The position numbers were made by a program, and so were the translations under genes. Positions 33,801 through 43,424 of a stretch of DNA of 64,000 nt are shown here, in pieces. The DNA is from Atherix ibis (Eukaryota; Arthropoda; Insecta; Diptera; Athericidae), in contig OY282606.1 in NCBI GenBank assembly GCA_958298945.1, positions 49,613,920 to 49,677,919 on the forward strand, given 5' to 3'. Below the pieces are notes generated by a model that saw nothing but the letters and a program-made list of their open reading frames with translations, had not been told where the DNA came from and did not search any database. Position 1 is the first letter of the stretch. Each line of letters opens with the position of its first letter.

Positions 33801-36104
33801 GAGGGAGGTATGTATATATATATGTACATGTGAAATTGTTATTAATTCGATTGAACAAAACTGACAGCAACAATAAGACCTGGGATTGCTGGCAATGAGT
33901 GAAGCATTTTGTTAAGTTATTAGTCACGATTTATTAGAAGAACAACAAATCAAATTCTAACTCCCCTTGCCTATATCTTTTGAAGATGAAGTACGTGTAA
34001 CTACTATAAAATTGTATTTTTGACAGCTTCGCGTGGCATTCGGAACAGTATACAATTTGAATGGACAGGTAGATTGGTTAGATAGTTAGTAGATATACGT
34101 AGTTAGTGTCTGGTAGTCAAGATGGTAGACTAAATGGGTGCACACACAGGAGGTGGTGGTGTTGAGAAGAATCAATTCTGAGTGACTGGCATCAAATTTA
34201 CATGATCGTAACAAGTTTACCGTTTTGGTTTTAAGATTTCTTCAATAGTAAAAATTTCTCCCATCGAAATAACATATATAAATAATCATAGTTAGAGTAT
34301 GGCAGAAAATCATTGGTGGTATTGTTTCTAAAATATTATCCAAAAGTTCATATACAGCTAGCTACGATCATAGCTACGATCACGATTATAGAAATACCTT
34401 CAATGAGATTATTCCGACGATCATAATATAGTCGTAAATATAATATTAGCTTCTATAAAGTTTAGATTTCCTAGGCTTTTAATGAAAATTTCTTTCAATA
34501 CCGAAATACAATGACCTCCTCTGGAAATGTGAGGTTGCTTGTATTTTTACTACTATTTTTGCATGCATCAAGCTTAGTTATAAGGAATTTTTTCGCCAGT
34601 TTTGCAGACAGACCTGAAATATCGCCTATCGATTTACGGGTCTTACCGACTGGCTGGTGTTCATCAAACCAGCAAGCAGTCGACTTCAAACAAAGTTGTG
34701 CCCAGCAGAAATCTATCTCGCATCTTAAATCTTTACATACGTATAGAACATGTCTACAGAATGCATTATACAATATTTTTGAAGTTGGTTGCTTTTTGTA
34801 ATTTTTTTTGCCCTCTTGTCTGTATACTAAAAGTATGGGGTAAGCTTTAACATGGCAAAAATAATTCGAAAATATAAAGAACAAACTTAAACTAATAGAA
34901 TTATTGTAGAAGTTAAAGTTAGCTGTCAAGGTAACAACTAATCATCCTCGTAACACTGGGAGCATGAACTTTATTAAAAAATAATCATAATCGAATTAAC
35001 GTTACGTTTCTTTAAATGCTCAACGAATATCCACTAAGAATATATTTGTAGAGATCATACTAAGATCTTACCTAGATCACCTGCTGAAAATCTGCTCAAA
35101 AGTAGTACGCGGATTTGTTCCAATTATAGTATTGTGCGTGTAGTTTTCAGTTCTTTTTTAAGTGAAAATTCTGCAATAGTGTAGACTGTACGGAGTCTTG
35201 TCTTAAAATAATAATTTTTTTTCAGCAAATCACATTTGGATTTTCAGTTAGCTCAGATTATGTCATGATGGATGGAATTTTATGATTCATATTTGCCAAT
35301 TCATAAACATTTCTGACCATAATTGAAAAGTGACAAGAGTTAATGATTTATTAAAGAATTATTGAACTATTTTAACGGTAGCCTGATATGCGTGTGAATT
35401 TATTCATAGTCTTTTAAAGGGTTTAAATAAATATATTTTTTTAAGTTTATTTATGAACAGATAATGTAAGGTTGATTCAATAATTTTGTAATACATTCCG
35501 CAAGGACTGATGACAGTTGAATAATTTCTTACTAATTGAAAATAATAACCAGTATTTTTGATAAAATAATATTTAAGAATTTAGTGGAGCTTATGTAGTT
35601 GCCTGGTGGACTCTGTCATTAATAAAACTGGTGAAAATTATCCTCTCCATGATCTTTCTAAAGAATCTGTTTCCAACACCTATTCTAAAAGAAATTGGTT
35701 AACCCTTTCCTTAATGATCTCCAAGCTGGAAGGCCACCAATCTATTCTGTACCTTAACTTTGAAGCCCATCTGCTATACCCCGAGGAAACCATGATCAAA
35801 ATATCTACGACACTATGTAAATGCGAAAATCTATATACCAATTCATCCATATATAGAACATTTTTCCTTTAACTGGAGGATGGATTGGGTGATTCCACAC
35901 TTTGTGTTGTTGATGACTATACAACAGCTTGTTGGCAGTGAAGGTCGCTATATCAAATATGGAATCCTACCTAAGAGAAGTGTCCCTAAATAAGAGATTG
36001 ATCAAACTTTTTTCAAGCTATAATCTCCTATCTAATTGGTTTTGCCTTCTAAGCTAACATTGTCAGTAATTTGTTTTGTCTTCATTTATTTATAGCCCAA
36101 CATT
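30801..36104. other. No recognisable gene
   Basis: This 5.3-kb stretch is mostly unique sequence of moderate AT content, within the presumed labial intron. Open frames at 31220-31585 (both strands), 32329-32630, 34495-34929 and 35606-35872 have no family resemblance. From 31600 to 34400 the sequence is of higher complexity and is a reasonable place for regulatory DNA. Confidence 0.45.
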
Positions 36105-36895
36105 TTTTTACCGCGGACTCAATCTTTATGAAGACCTCCCACAGCCCTTTCTGATCGACACATAATGTCGATATCGTCAGGGTATGCTAGAAGCTGAGCT
36201 AAGAACGGTATCCCTCATATTTATCCATGAGTCACGGATCACTTTTTTCAGCGCTAGGTTAAAGAGAACGCATGGAAGTGCGTCTTTTTGCCGGAGACTA
36301 TTGTGGATTTTACTCTTACTCTCACACTAGTAATGTTCAGCCTAGTCAGTCTAATCAATTTTTTTAGAATGCCGAACTCTTTTATGTTGCTGATTTCCCT
36401 TGAGTGAAGCCTTTCTGGTTTGAACGAATAATTTTTTGGACGAATGGAGCTATCCTGCCTTGTAAAATAGCGGAGAATATTTTATAGATGTTATACCTCT
36501 ATAATTACTGCACTGCTTTATATTTCTATTTATTGAGTATTGAACAGAAAATGGCAAGGTCCAGTCATCGGGCATTAATACTTCAAACATTAACCGATAA
36601 TCTATTTGGTGCAGTATGTCGCCTCCATACTGCACATCTGCCAATCCCACCAATACTAGGTGACGTACTTAGCATTTGGCAATTCCACCGATGCCAGGCG
36701 ACATGTGATTTTTCCACTCGACGGATCGTTTTCTCGTTGTTTCATGACGGAATTATGTTTTTTTTAGAACTCGTATTCTGAATGGTTACTTTCAAGAAAT
36801 TCATCAAAATGTGCTTCCTATCATCTTAATATACCCATTTGCTGTGGCATAATGAGCATCGTGATACAATCATCTTATGCTACTCATTCTAGGTA
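36105..36895 (-). mobile_element. RTE-like LINE L-A, reverse transcriptase part
   Basis: On the minus strand the order is a P-S-S-G-K-I-T-C-R region (from K-N-H-K-S-P-G), QYGGDILHQID, QCSNYRGITSI, K-Y-S-P-L-F, EFGILKKLIRLTRLNI, FNLALKKVIRDSWINM, then LSSASSIP with a damaged L-L-A-Y-A-D-D-I-D block and R-S-E-R-A-V. That is fingers-to-palm order of an RTE-like reverse transcriptase, with stops and frameshifts. A short segment around A-S-P-G-I-G-G-I-A is partly duplicated (36630-36710). The M3 mariner interrupts the element at 36896. Confidence 0.75.
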
Positions 36896-36897
36896 TA

Positions 36898-38172
36898 CAA
36901 GGGTCATTCAACAAGTACTTAGCCTACAAAAGAAAAACGAAAATTTTGGAAAGGTGGCAATTTATTTTTCCACATAATCTTCTTCAAGCTCGATACACTT
37001 GGCCCAGCGATGCTCTAACTTTTTTAACCTGTCCAAAAAATACATTTTCTCGAGGGAAGCAAAATAGGCCTCCGTGGCGACGATGACCTCCTTATTCGAC
37101 CCAAATCTATTCCCGGCAAGTGATTTTTTCAGGTTTGGAAATAAGGTAGTCACAGGGAGCCAAATCTGTAGAGTACGGTGGATGGGGCAGCAATTTGTAG
37201 CGCAATTCGACCAATTTGGCCATGGCGACGGCGGAGGTGTGAGCCGGCGCGTTGTCGTGGTGGAACAGCACTTTTATCTTCGCAAAGCGGGCCGCTTTTT
37301 CTTCAATTCGACGTCAAATTGGCCCAATAAGTCAGCATAGTAGCGCCCCGTGATTGTTTTACCCTTCTCGAGGTAATCGATGTGAATCCCAGAAAACGGT
37401 GGCCATCACCTTTCCGGCCGATCGAACAGTCTTCGCCTTCTTCGGAGCACGTTTGCCGGATGAAGTCCATTGTTTCGACTGTTCCTTGGTCTCTGGTGTG
37501 TACCAGTGAATCCATATTTCGTCGACGGTCACGAAACGACGCAAGAACTCCGCTGGATTGCGCTAAAACAGCGCCAAATACGTCGCCGATGTGGTCTCAC
37601 GGTTGCGCTTGTTTTCCGGTGTGAGCAAACGCGGCACCCATCGCGCCGACAGCTTTCTCATGCCCAGTTCTTCGTGTAGAATATTATGCACCGTTCCTAC
37701 TGCTATGCCCACAGTCTCAGCTATCTCGTGAATCTTCAATCGACGGTCTGCCAACACGAGATCGTGGACTTTTTTAACGTTTTCCTCCGTAGCAGCCGTT
37801 TTCGGGGCACCTGGGCGTGACTCATCAAAAACCGACGTGCGGCCACGAACAAGCTCGTTGAACCAATTCTTGACGGTCGCCATCGAAGGAGAATAGTCAC
37901 CATACACAGCATCCAAGCGATCTTTGATTTCGCTTCCCGTTTTCCCTTCCAAAAACAAGAATCTAATCACCGAACGATATTGTTCTTTTTCCATTTTTGT
38001 GCAACCGACCGACACGCTCGCTTTCAAAGGCTCTCAAAACAAAACTAATGAAGAGAATCAACTGAAACTTTGACAGTAGGCTACTAAAAGAATGTACTGC
38101 ACGATTGTAAATTTCTTTTGTGACAGCAGTTCCATCGAGCGGTGAGGCTAAGTACTTGTTGAATGATGTTCG
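36898..38172 (-). mobile_element. Mariner M3, full length but degenerate
   Basis: Ends are CAAGGGTCATTCAACAAGTA at 36898 and the matching inverted end at 38172, flanked by TA on both sides. The central 20 bases of the ends are identical while the outer 6 have diverged. Removing the element restores continuity of the L-A reading (…Q-K-N-V-I then the downstream part), which fixes the insertion point. The transposase inside is a pseudogene. Confidence 0.92.
36962..37994 (-). pseudogene. M3 mariner transposase, stop and frameshifts
   Basis: Start is ATG 37994 (MEKEQYRSVIRFLFLEGKTG), followed by V-K-N-W-F-N-E-L-V-R-G-R, the second DNA-binding helix region IAETVGIAVGTVHNILHEEL, KLSARWVPRLLTPENKRNR, then a stop in A-L-F-stop-R-N-P-A-E-F near 37563. 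The first catalytic block reads TVDEIWIHWYTPE with Thr changed to Ile after D-E. A frameshift near 37375 and another near 37160 separate the middle from the C-terminus FPNLKKSLAGNRFGSNKEV, which ends at 36962 with D-Y-V-E-K. The second Asp block is shifted. It cannot encode an active enzyme. Closely related to the fragment at 14637-15043. Confidence 0.9.
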
Positions 38173-39325
38173 TATAACATTCTTTTGTCCCGTTGCTCGC
38201 TTACAATTATCAAAAAACCAGCCGTTCCAACTCCTTTTGCGGCTGTGTCCTGGGAATTTTTTTGCAGCGCAAATAATAATGTTGTTTAGATCTTTCCAGG
38301 TAATTTCGAAATTTGTTTCACATCCAGGGCATATATCTTAGTTTACATTTCTGATTGCTGCATCCAGTTCAAGTTTATACTTTGTACCCAAATCTGCTTG
38401 GAGCAGAGCACTCATGTCTAGTATTACCTTTTCTATTTATCGCGAAGAAAGTATTAGGGCTCGGATCAAAGCATCAATAAGGTAGTGATCCGCCTCAATG
38501 TTGGCATCCAAAAATATTCTAACATTTTCTATGTTCAACACGTGATCAATTTAGGTGTAAGTGGTCCTGTCTGGAGATATGCAGGTGGTCTTGTGAATAT
38601 TTTCCTGCACAAATCAGGTACTTGTTCGCAATCCGTTGTCATTGGTATGCTCAGCCAAGCTTTAGGTGCCGACGTATCGTCTAAATAGGAGCTGCCTCTC
38701 TATCTTACTCTTAAAGTTCCCACGTATGATTTTTGTGCTATACTTGGGACAGACATCGAGAATGTACCTTTTCTCAATCGTAGGGGCATGGACATTTGTA
38801 TGGCTGATGTTATTGTATTTACCTAATACTCATAGAGTGAATAGCCTCTCACTTATCGCTTCAAATCTGATAATAACAGGCTTCATTTTCTGGCTGACTA
38901 AGTAGCCAGTTCCAAACACGTGGTTTTTTGGATGGTTTTTAGTATATATTATTAGTGTCTACCGCATTTGTTGTAGTGCTGTTATATCAGCCTGATACTT
39001 TGGTAGGGTATCGACTAATTGCTGAGCAGCTTAGAAACTATATAGGAAGCACATATTTTCATTGAGAAAGAGCATAATTTTTTTTTAATGAGAATTCAGT
39101 CCCAATCCCAACCTGCCTAGAGAACAGTCTTTCTACAATTTCAACTGTTGGAGGCCTTTAGGCTCTCGGGCACATTTGGGGAGCAATTATAATTGCAATG
39201 CTGATCTACTACGCTATTCTATGGCTACTTATAGAATTGACTTAGCAGCAAAATTGTCCACGCCTATTTTCCTCCTCTATTTACAGCCAGGTTTGAAACC
39301 TTCTTTGGGGGAATTTCCCTAACTA
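38173..39325 (-). mobile_element. RTE-like LINE L-A, endonuclease part and 5' region
   Basis: Minus-strand reading gives IDHVLNIENVRIFLDANIEA then DHYLIDALIRALIL, which is the endonuclease C-terminus (N-Q-I-D-H-V-L-I and D-x-D-H-Y-L-V), followed by LDAAIRN, WKDLNNIIICAAKKFPGHSR and KRSWNGWFFDNCKRATGQKN, the linker before the reverse transcriptase. Sequence from 38930 to 39325 aligns with 15745-16180 of the other copy, so it is part of the same family. Stops are scattered. It joins the part at 36105-36895 once M3 is removed. Confidence 0.75.
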
Positions 39326-39334
39326 TCACAGCGT

Positions 39335-39630
39335 AATAATTATTACCGACCGCCCGGTTTCCAACTACATTCAATATTGGATGTTGAACAATCAAAATAT
39401 AGAATTGCGTTGGATTTCAGGTCATGCTAGTATTCTCGCCAGTCAGTGTTGATAAACCGACTGGGCCAACAGTAGAAAATTTTATTCCACACATTAGCAA
39501 AACATCGTGAAATCAGTCTACTTAATAACCATTCTAAAATTCTGGGCAAGGAAACTTTTCAGATTTCGGATTGGTTTAGACCATTTTCTAAAAATAAAAT
39601 CTGATTTAAAAAAAATAATTCGGGCCTATT
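39335..39630 (+). mobile_element. LINE RNase H domain fragment
   Basis: Plus-strand reading gives NNQNIELRWISGHASI, two stops, then TDWANSRKF. This fits the C-terminal part of a LINE RNase H domain (W-I-P-G-H-x-x-I-x-G-N-E-x-A-D-x-x-A). It lies between two minus-strand RTE-like elements that lack such a domain, so it comes from another element, of a clade with RNase H. Only about 250 bp are left. Confidence 0.6.
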
Positions 39631-39635
39631 TCTAA

Positions 39636-40591
39636 TTCTTCTTCTTCTTCTTCAAAGTGTCTTAGTCCACTCCTGAACATAGGCATCTGCCAACTTTACA
39701 TGATATCTTCTCTCTTCCGCTGTTTGCATCAAATTTTTCGCCGCATGCCGTTGGATATCCTCTTGGGGTCTCCGGAGAGTTCTCCTCGAACATAGGTGTC
39801 TCTATTGCATAATCTTTTTGATCCATTAGAGATAATCCTTCGCCATGTGTCCTGTCCATCTCTATTTTAGACTCGTAATACGTTGTACCACATCAGTGAT
39901 TCTTGTGTTTCTGCTAATTTCTTCATTACGAACATGACCACGCAACGCGTCAGCCTTTCCATCGCTCGCTGACAAACTCTGAGTCTGTTTATACTGTTTA
40001 CTGTGAGTGTCGCAGTTTCGAGCCCATAGGTTGTAAAAGGAAGGATACACATATTATAGCCTTTCCTTCTGAGAGTCATGGGTATTTTTTTGTCTCTAAT
40101 TATATAGTTGAGCTTACCAAAAGCTGCTTAAGACAAGCTTATCCTCCAGGTAATTTCCGCCTTCAGGTTTTCTTGCCCCAGTTTACTCAAGTGTCACAGA
40201 TAAACATACCCGCTAATATTTTCCAGCGTGGTGTTATTGATCGTGATCTGTGAGTTATTGGAACTGATAATTTGCGTTTTATGAAGATTCATTCTTAATC
40301 CAACCGAACGGGAGCTTTCTTCCAGTTCCTGCACTATTACTCCGAGTTTTTCGGCGTCACTACTAACTAGAACGATGTCATCGGAAAAGCGTAAGTGGTT
40401 TAGATGTTTTCAATCAATTTTTATACACCTTTGATCCCAATATAATTTCTTGAATACGTCCTCTAACGCCAAGGTGAAAAGTTTGGATTAAATGGTGTCT
40501 CTCTGTCTCACCCCTTCCCCAATCTGGACCCACCTCGTAGTCCAGTAATATCTTGTCATCACTATAAGTGTCGCATGGTCGTATATATATA
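39636..40591 (-). mobile_element. RTE-like LINE L-B, 3' part
   Basis: Minus-strand reading in order: IGEGVRQRDTI, SKLFTLALEDVFKKLYWDQR, HLNHLRFSDDIVLVSSDAEK with the catalytic F-A-D-D changed to F-S-D-D, LEESSRSVGLRMNLHKTQII, TINNTTLENISGYVYL, RGHVRNEEISRNTRITDVVQ, RITSLK, and a 3' tail ending in six GAA repeats (39636-39653). This is an RTE-clade reverse transcriptase from the palm to the 3' end with several frameshifts. The simple tandem tail marks the true 3' end. It is continued at 41815-41847 and 43119-43390. Confidence 0.85.
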
Positions 40592-41814
40592 ACAGTTCGG
40601 CTGAAAAGTTTATAACGTTGACATCTAGATGGCGCCTCTTGCAAAAATCTACTTAATTATCAAAAGCACCATGCTTCAAATGATTCCTGGCAAAATTTGA
40701 CAGCAATCGGTCGATTGGTTCGTGAGATATAGCATTTTAGGTGGAGCAACTTTTGTTATTGAAAAAAATGGATAAAGACGAATTTCGTGTATTGATAAAG
40801 CATTGCTTTTTGATGAAAAAAAATACAGTGGAAACCAAAGCATGGTTTGACAAACGTTATCCGGACTCTGCTCCAGCTATTTCAACTGTGGAATATTGGT
40901 TTCGTCAATTTCGAACTGGTCGTACGAGCACAGTTGATGCAGAACGCAGTGGACGCCCAAAAGAGGTGGTTACGGCAGAAAACATCAAAAAAATACTCAA
41001 AATAATTTTAAATGACCGTAAAGTGAATATGAGCGAGATAGCTGAGACTCTGAAGATATCGAAAGAGCGTGTTGGACATATCGTGCATGAATATTTGGGC
41101 ATGCGAAAGCTGTGTGCAAAGTGGGTGCCGCGTGAGCTCACTGTGGACCAAAAACAACAACGTGTTGATGATTCTGAGCAGTGTTTGGAGCTGTTCAAGC
41201 GCCAAAAACATGAATTTTTGCGTCGATATGTGACAATGGATGAAACATGGCTCCGTCACTACACTCCAGACTCCAATCGCCAGTCGGCAGAGTGCAGAGC
41301 GAGCGACGAACCGAATCCAAAACGTGGAAAGACGCAACAGTCGACTGTCAAGGTGATGGCGTCTGTATTTTGGGATGCGCATGGTATAATATTCATTGAC
41401 TATCTCCAGAAGGGACAGACGATCAACAGCGACTATTATATAGCGTTATTGGATCGTTTGAAGAAAGAAATCGCTAAGAAACGGCCTCATTTGAAGAAGA
41501 AAAAAGTGTTGTTTCACCAAGACAATGCACCGTGTCACAAGTCGAAGAAAACGATGGTCAAACTCAATGAATTGGGCTACGAATTGCTGCCCCATCCACC
41601 GTATTCTCCAGATCTAGCCCCCAGCGACTTTTTCCTGTTTGCAGACCTCAAAAGAATGCTCGCTGGCAAGAAATTTAAGACCGATGATGAAGTGATTGCC
41701 GAAACTGAGGCCTATTTTGAGGCAAAACCGAAAAAGTACTATAAAAATGGTATCGAAAAGTTGGAAGATCGCTATAATCGCTGTATCGCCCTCGAAGGCA
41801 ACTATGTTGAATAA
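40592..41814 (+). mobile_element. Mariner M1, irritans type, right end lost
   Basis: The left terminal repeat ACAGTTCGGCTGAAAAGTTT starts at 40592 after a TA (40590-40591) and resembles the Himar1 end (ACAGGTTGGCTGATAAGT). A 175-bp leader precedes the transposase. Immediately after the stop codon the sequence changes to L-B reverse transcriptase, so the 3' UTR and right terminal repeat are missing. The copy lacks one end needed for its own excision. Confidence 0.92.
40768..41814 (+). CDS. M1 mariner transposase, complete ORF
   Basis: A 348-codon uninterrupted mariner transposase of the irritans subfamily, the length of Himar1. Start is ATG 40768 (MDKDEFRVLIKHCFL); the frame opens nine codons earlier but without ATG. 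The N-terminal paired helix-turn-helix domain spans roughly residues 1-112; the linker has WVPRELTVDQKQQRVDDSEQ. The DD34D catalytic triad is intact: Asp158 in TMDETWLRHYTPD, Asp252 in VLFHQDNAPCH, Asp287 in HPPYSPDLAPSDFFLF. It ends RCIALEGNYVE as is usual. One oddity is Cys in S-A-E-C-R-A where W is normal after S-A-E. In principle it could act on other copies in trans. Whether it is transcribed is unknown. Confidence 0.96.
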   Translation: MDKDEFRVLIKHCFLMKKNTVETKAWFDKRYPDSAPAISTVEYWFRQFRTGRTSTVDAERSGRPKEVVTAENIKKILKIILNDRKVNMSEIAETLKISKERVGHIVHEYLGMRKLCAKWVPRELTVDQKQQRVDDSEQCLELFKRQKHEFLRRYVTMDETWLRHYTPDSNRQSAECRASDEPNPKRGKTQQSTVKVMASVFWDAHGIIFIDYLQKGQTINSDYYIALLDRLKKEIAKKRPHLKKKKVLFHQDNAPCHKSKKTMVKLNELGYELLPHPPYSPDLAPSDFFLFADLKRMLAGKKFKTDDEVIAETEAYFEAKPKKYYKNGIEKLEDRYNRCIALEGNYVE

Positions 41815-41847
41815 CAAATGCAAGACGAAGTAGACTATTACAATATA
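41815..41847 (-). mobile_element. 33-bp sliver of L-B between M1 and M2
   Basis: On the minus strand these bases read Y-C-N-S-L-L-R-L-A-F, matching the E-Y-x-x-x-L-x-L-A-F-V-D-Y-E-K-A-F-D segment of RTE reverse transcriptases just before the first catalytic Asp. It connects directly to T-L-I-E-K-Y-T-E at 43119-43150 once M2 is removed. About 40 codons (V-D-Y-E-K-A-F-D onward) that should follow are missing, together with the right end of M1. Confidence 0.75.
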
Positions 41848-43118
41848 CGTGGGCTACTATATATATTTCTGGCCTAATAATGAAAATGCGAATATTTATC
41901 AACGAAAAAGGTTTTATTGTTTTTCAAAATATTCTCCATCAAGATTTATACACTTTTGCATGCGCTCAAACCAATTTTCGAAGCACTTTTTCCACTCCGA
42001 TTGAGACACCTCCAAAACATGGTTTTTGAATGCTTCAACAGCATCTTCTGGCGACGAAAATCGTTGACCACGCATTTTTTTCTTGATTGGGTGCCAAGTC
42101 AGGGCTGTACGGAGGATGACCCATCAATTCGACGTTTTGTCCGGTCAAAAAGGCGCTGGTTTGAGCCGATGTGTGAGAGCTCGCATTGTCATGGTGCACA
42201 ATGATTCGACTTCTCTTGTTCGTTTTTCGAATTTCTCCGAAGACTTCAGGCAAACAAATGGTGGTGTACCACTCAGAATTGACCGTCCTACGTTGCACAA
42301 GCGGAACAGTCGCCACATGACCAGTTTTGCCAAAGAAACAAGCGACCATTTGCTTCGAAGTGCTTCTTCCACGAACAACTTTCGTTGGATTTGACTCGTC
42401 TTGGAAGACCCACACGGTCGATTGCTGTTTTGTTTCGGGCTCATACGCATAGATCCATGATTCGTCACCTGTGACGATCTTATAAACGTCTTTTGAAGCA
42501 CCGCGATCGTATTTTTTCAGCATTTCTTTACACCAATCCACACGAGCCTTTTTTTGAGCGATTGTCAAATTGTGCGGGATCCAACGAGAACAAACCTTTT
42601 TTACGGCCAGGTGTTCATGCAATATCGAATGTATGCTGGTGGGAGAAATGCCTAGGCATGCCTCTATCTCACGGTATGTCACATGACGGTCTTGCATTAT
42701 CAGTTCACGTACGGCATCGATGTTTTCTGGAACAACGGCTGTTTTTGGACGACCTTCACGGAATTCGTCTTTGAGCGAGCGTCGGCCACGATTGAATTCG
42801 TTGTACCAGTTTTTCACAGTGCTATAGGATGGTGCTTCATAGCCATACAAAGATTTAAGTTCATCGATGCACTCTTGTCGTGATAATCCACGTCGAAAGT
42901 TGTGAAAAATGATCGCACGAAAATGTTCACGAGTTAATTCCATTTTTTTGCCAAATTGATTTTTTCAAGTCACTGTAAACAACACAAATGATAGTCGTAC
43001 GTCAAAACGTTCTGAGTACGTTTATGCTAAAAAATGTCAAACTTTCCAATGGAAATGTCAGATCGCACCTGGCAACACTTAGTGTTGCCTAGGCCAGAAA
43101 TATATATAGTAGCCTACG
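41848..43118 (-). mobile_element. Mariner M2, complete ends, damaged gene
   Basis: Inverted ends CGTGGGCTACTATATATATT (41848) and CGTAGGCTACTATATATATT (read inward from 43118) differ by one base and continue TTCTGGCCTA; TA flanks at 41846-41847 and 43119-43120. Length is 1271 bp. It was inserted into the L-B LINE, only 33 bp from the broken end of M1. Confidence 0.93.
41914..42943 (-). pseudogene. M2 mariner transposase lacking the third catalytic Asp
   Basis: Start ATG 42943 (MELTREHFRAIIFHNFRRGL), open through VKNWYNEFNRGRRSLKDEF, SRWIPHNLTIAQKKARVDW, the first Asp in IVTGDESWIYAYEPETKQQS, MVACFFGKTGHVATVPL, and the second Asp in IIVHHDNASSHTSAQT, up to HPPYSPDLAPN. At that point (about 42090) a deletion removes the expected D-F-F-L-F-P-H block and shifts the frame; the C-terminus K-K-M-R-G-Q-R-F-S-S-P-E-D-A-V-E-A-F, C-I-N-L-D-G-E-Y-F-E-K-Q-stop is readable in another frame to 41914. 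Spacing in the undamaged model would be DD34D. The subfamily is different from M1, M3 and M4; I do not name it. Confidence 0.92.
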
Positions 43119-43390
43119 TATTCAGTATATTTTTCTATTAAGGTACACAACGATTTAATGTAATCGATCGTGCTAAAGTCCTATCTGGATCCTGCTTGTT
43201 CGATGGATTGGTAAAAATTGAATTTTTGTGTAAGTCGTAATGTTATGATTTTTATTAGCAGTTTGTGTAAGATGTATAGAAAGCTTATCGGCTTATAGTT
43301 TTCTATACTTACACATTCTCCTATCTTATAAAGTAAGATGGTTTCAGGCTTTAATGCTAAGATTCGGGAATTTTTCCTTTTTTTAAGCAT
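43119..43390 (-). mobile_element. RTE-like LINE L-B, 5'-truncated reverse transcriptase start
   Basis: Minus-strand reading: LKPETILLYKIGECVSIENY, KPISFLYILHKLLIKIITLR, LTQKFNFYQSIEQAGSR, then D-F-S-T-I-D-Y-I-K-S-L-C-T-L-I-E-K-Y-T-E up to the M2 insertion. This is the fingers region (N-Y-R-P-I-S-L-L and E-Q-A-G-F-R). The element begins at about 43390, so it is 5' truncated as is normal for LINEs. Same strand as 39636-40591. Confidence 0.85.
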
Positions 43391-43424
43391 TTATTTTGAA
43401 GTATAAATAATTAATAATTAGTAA

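Noticed and set aside
38355..38375. CTGCATCCAGTTC as part of a labial hexapeptide exon (reverse complement of Y-K-W-M-Q)
   Set aside because: In frame it reads L-E-L-D-A-A-I-R-N and belongs to the L-A LINE linker.
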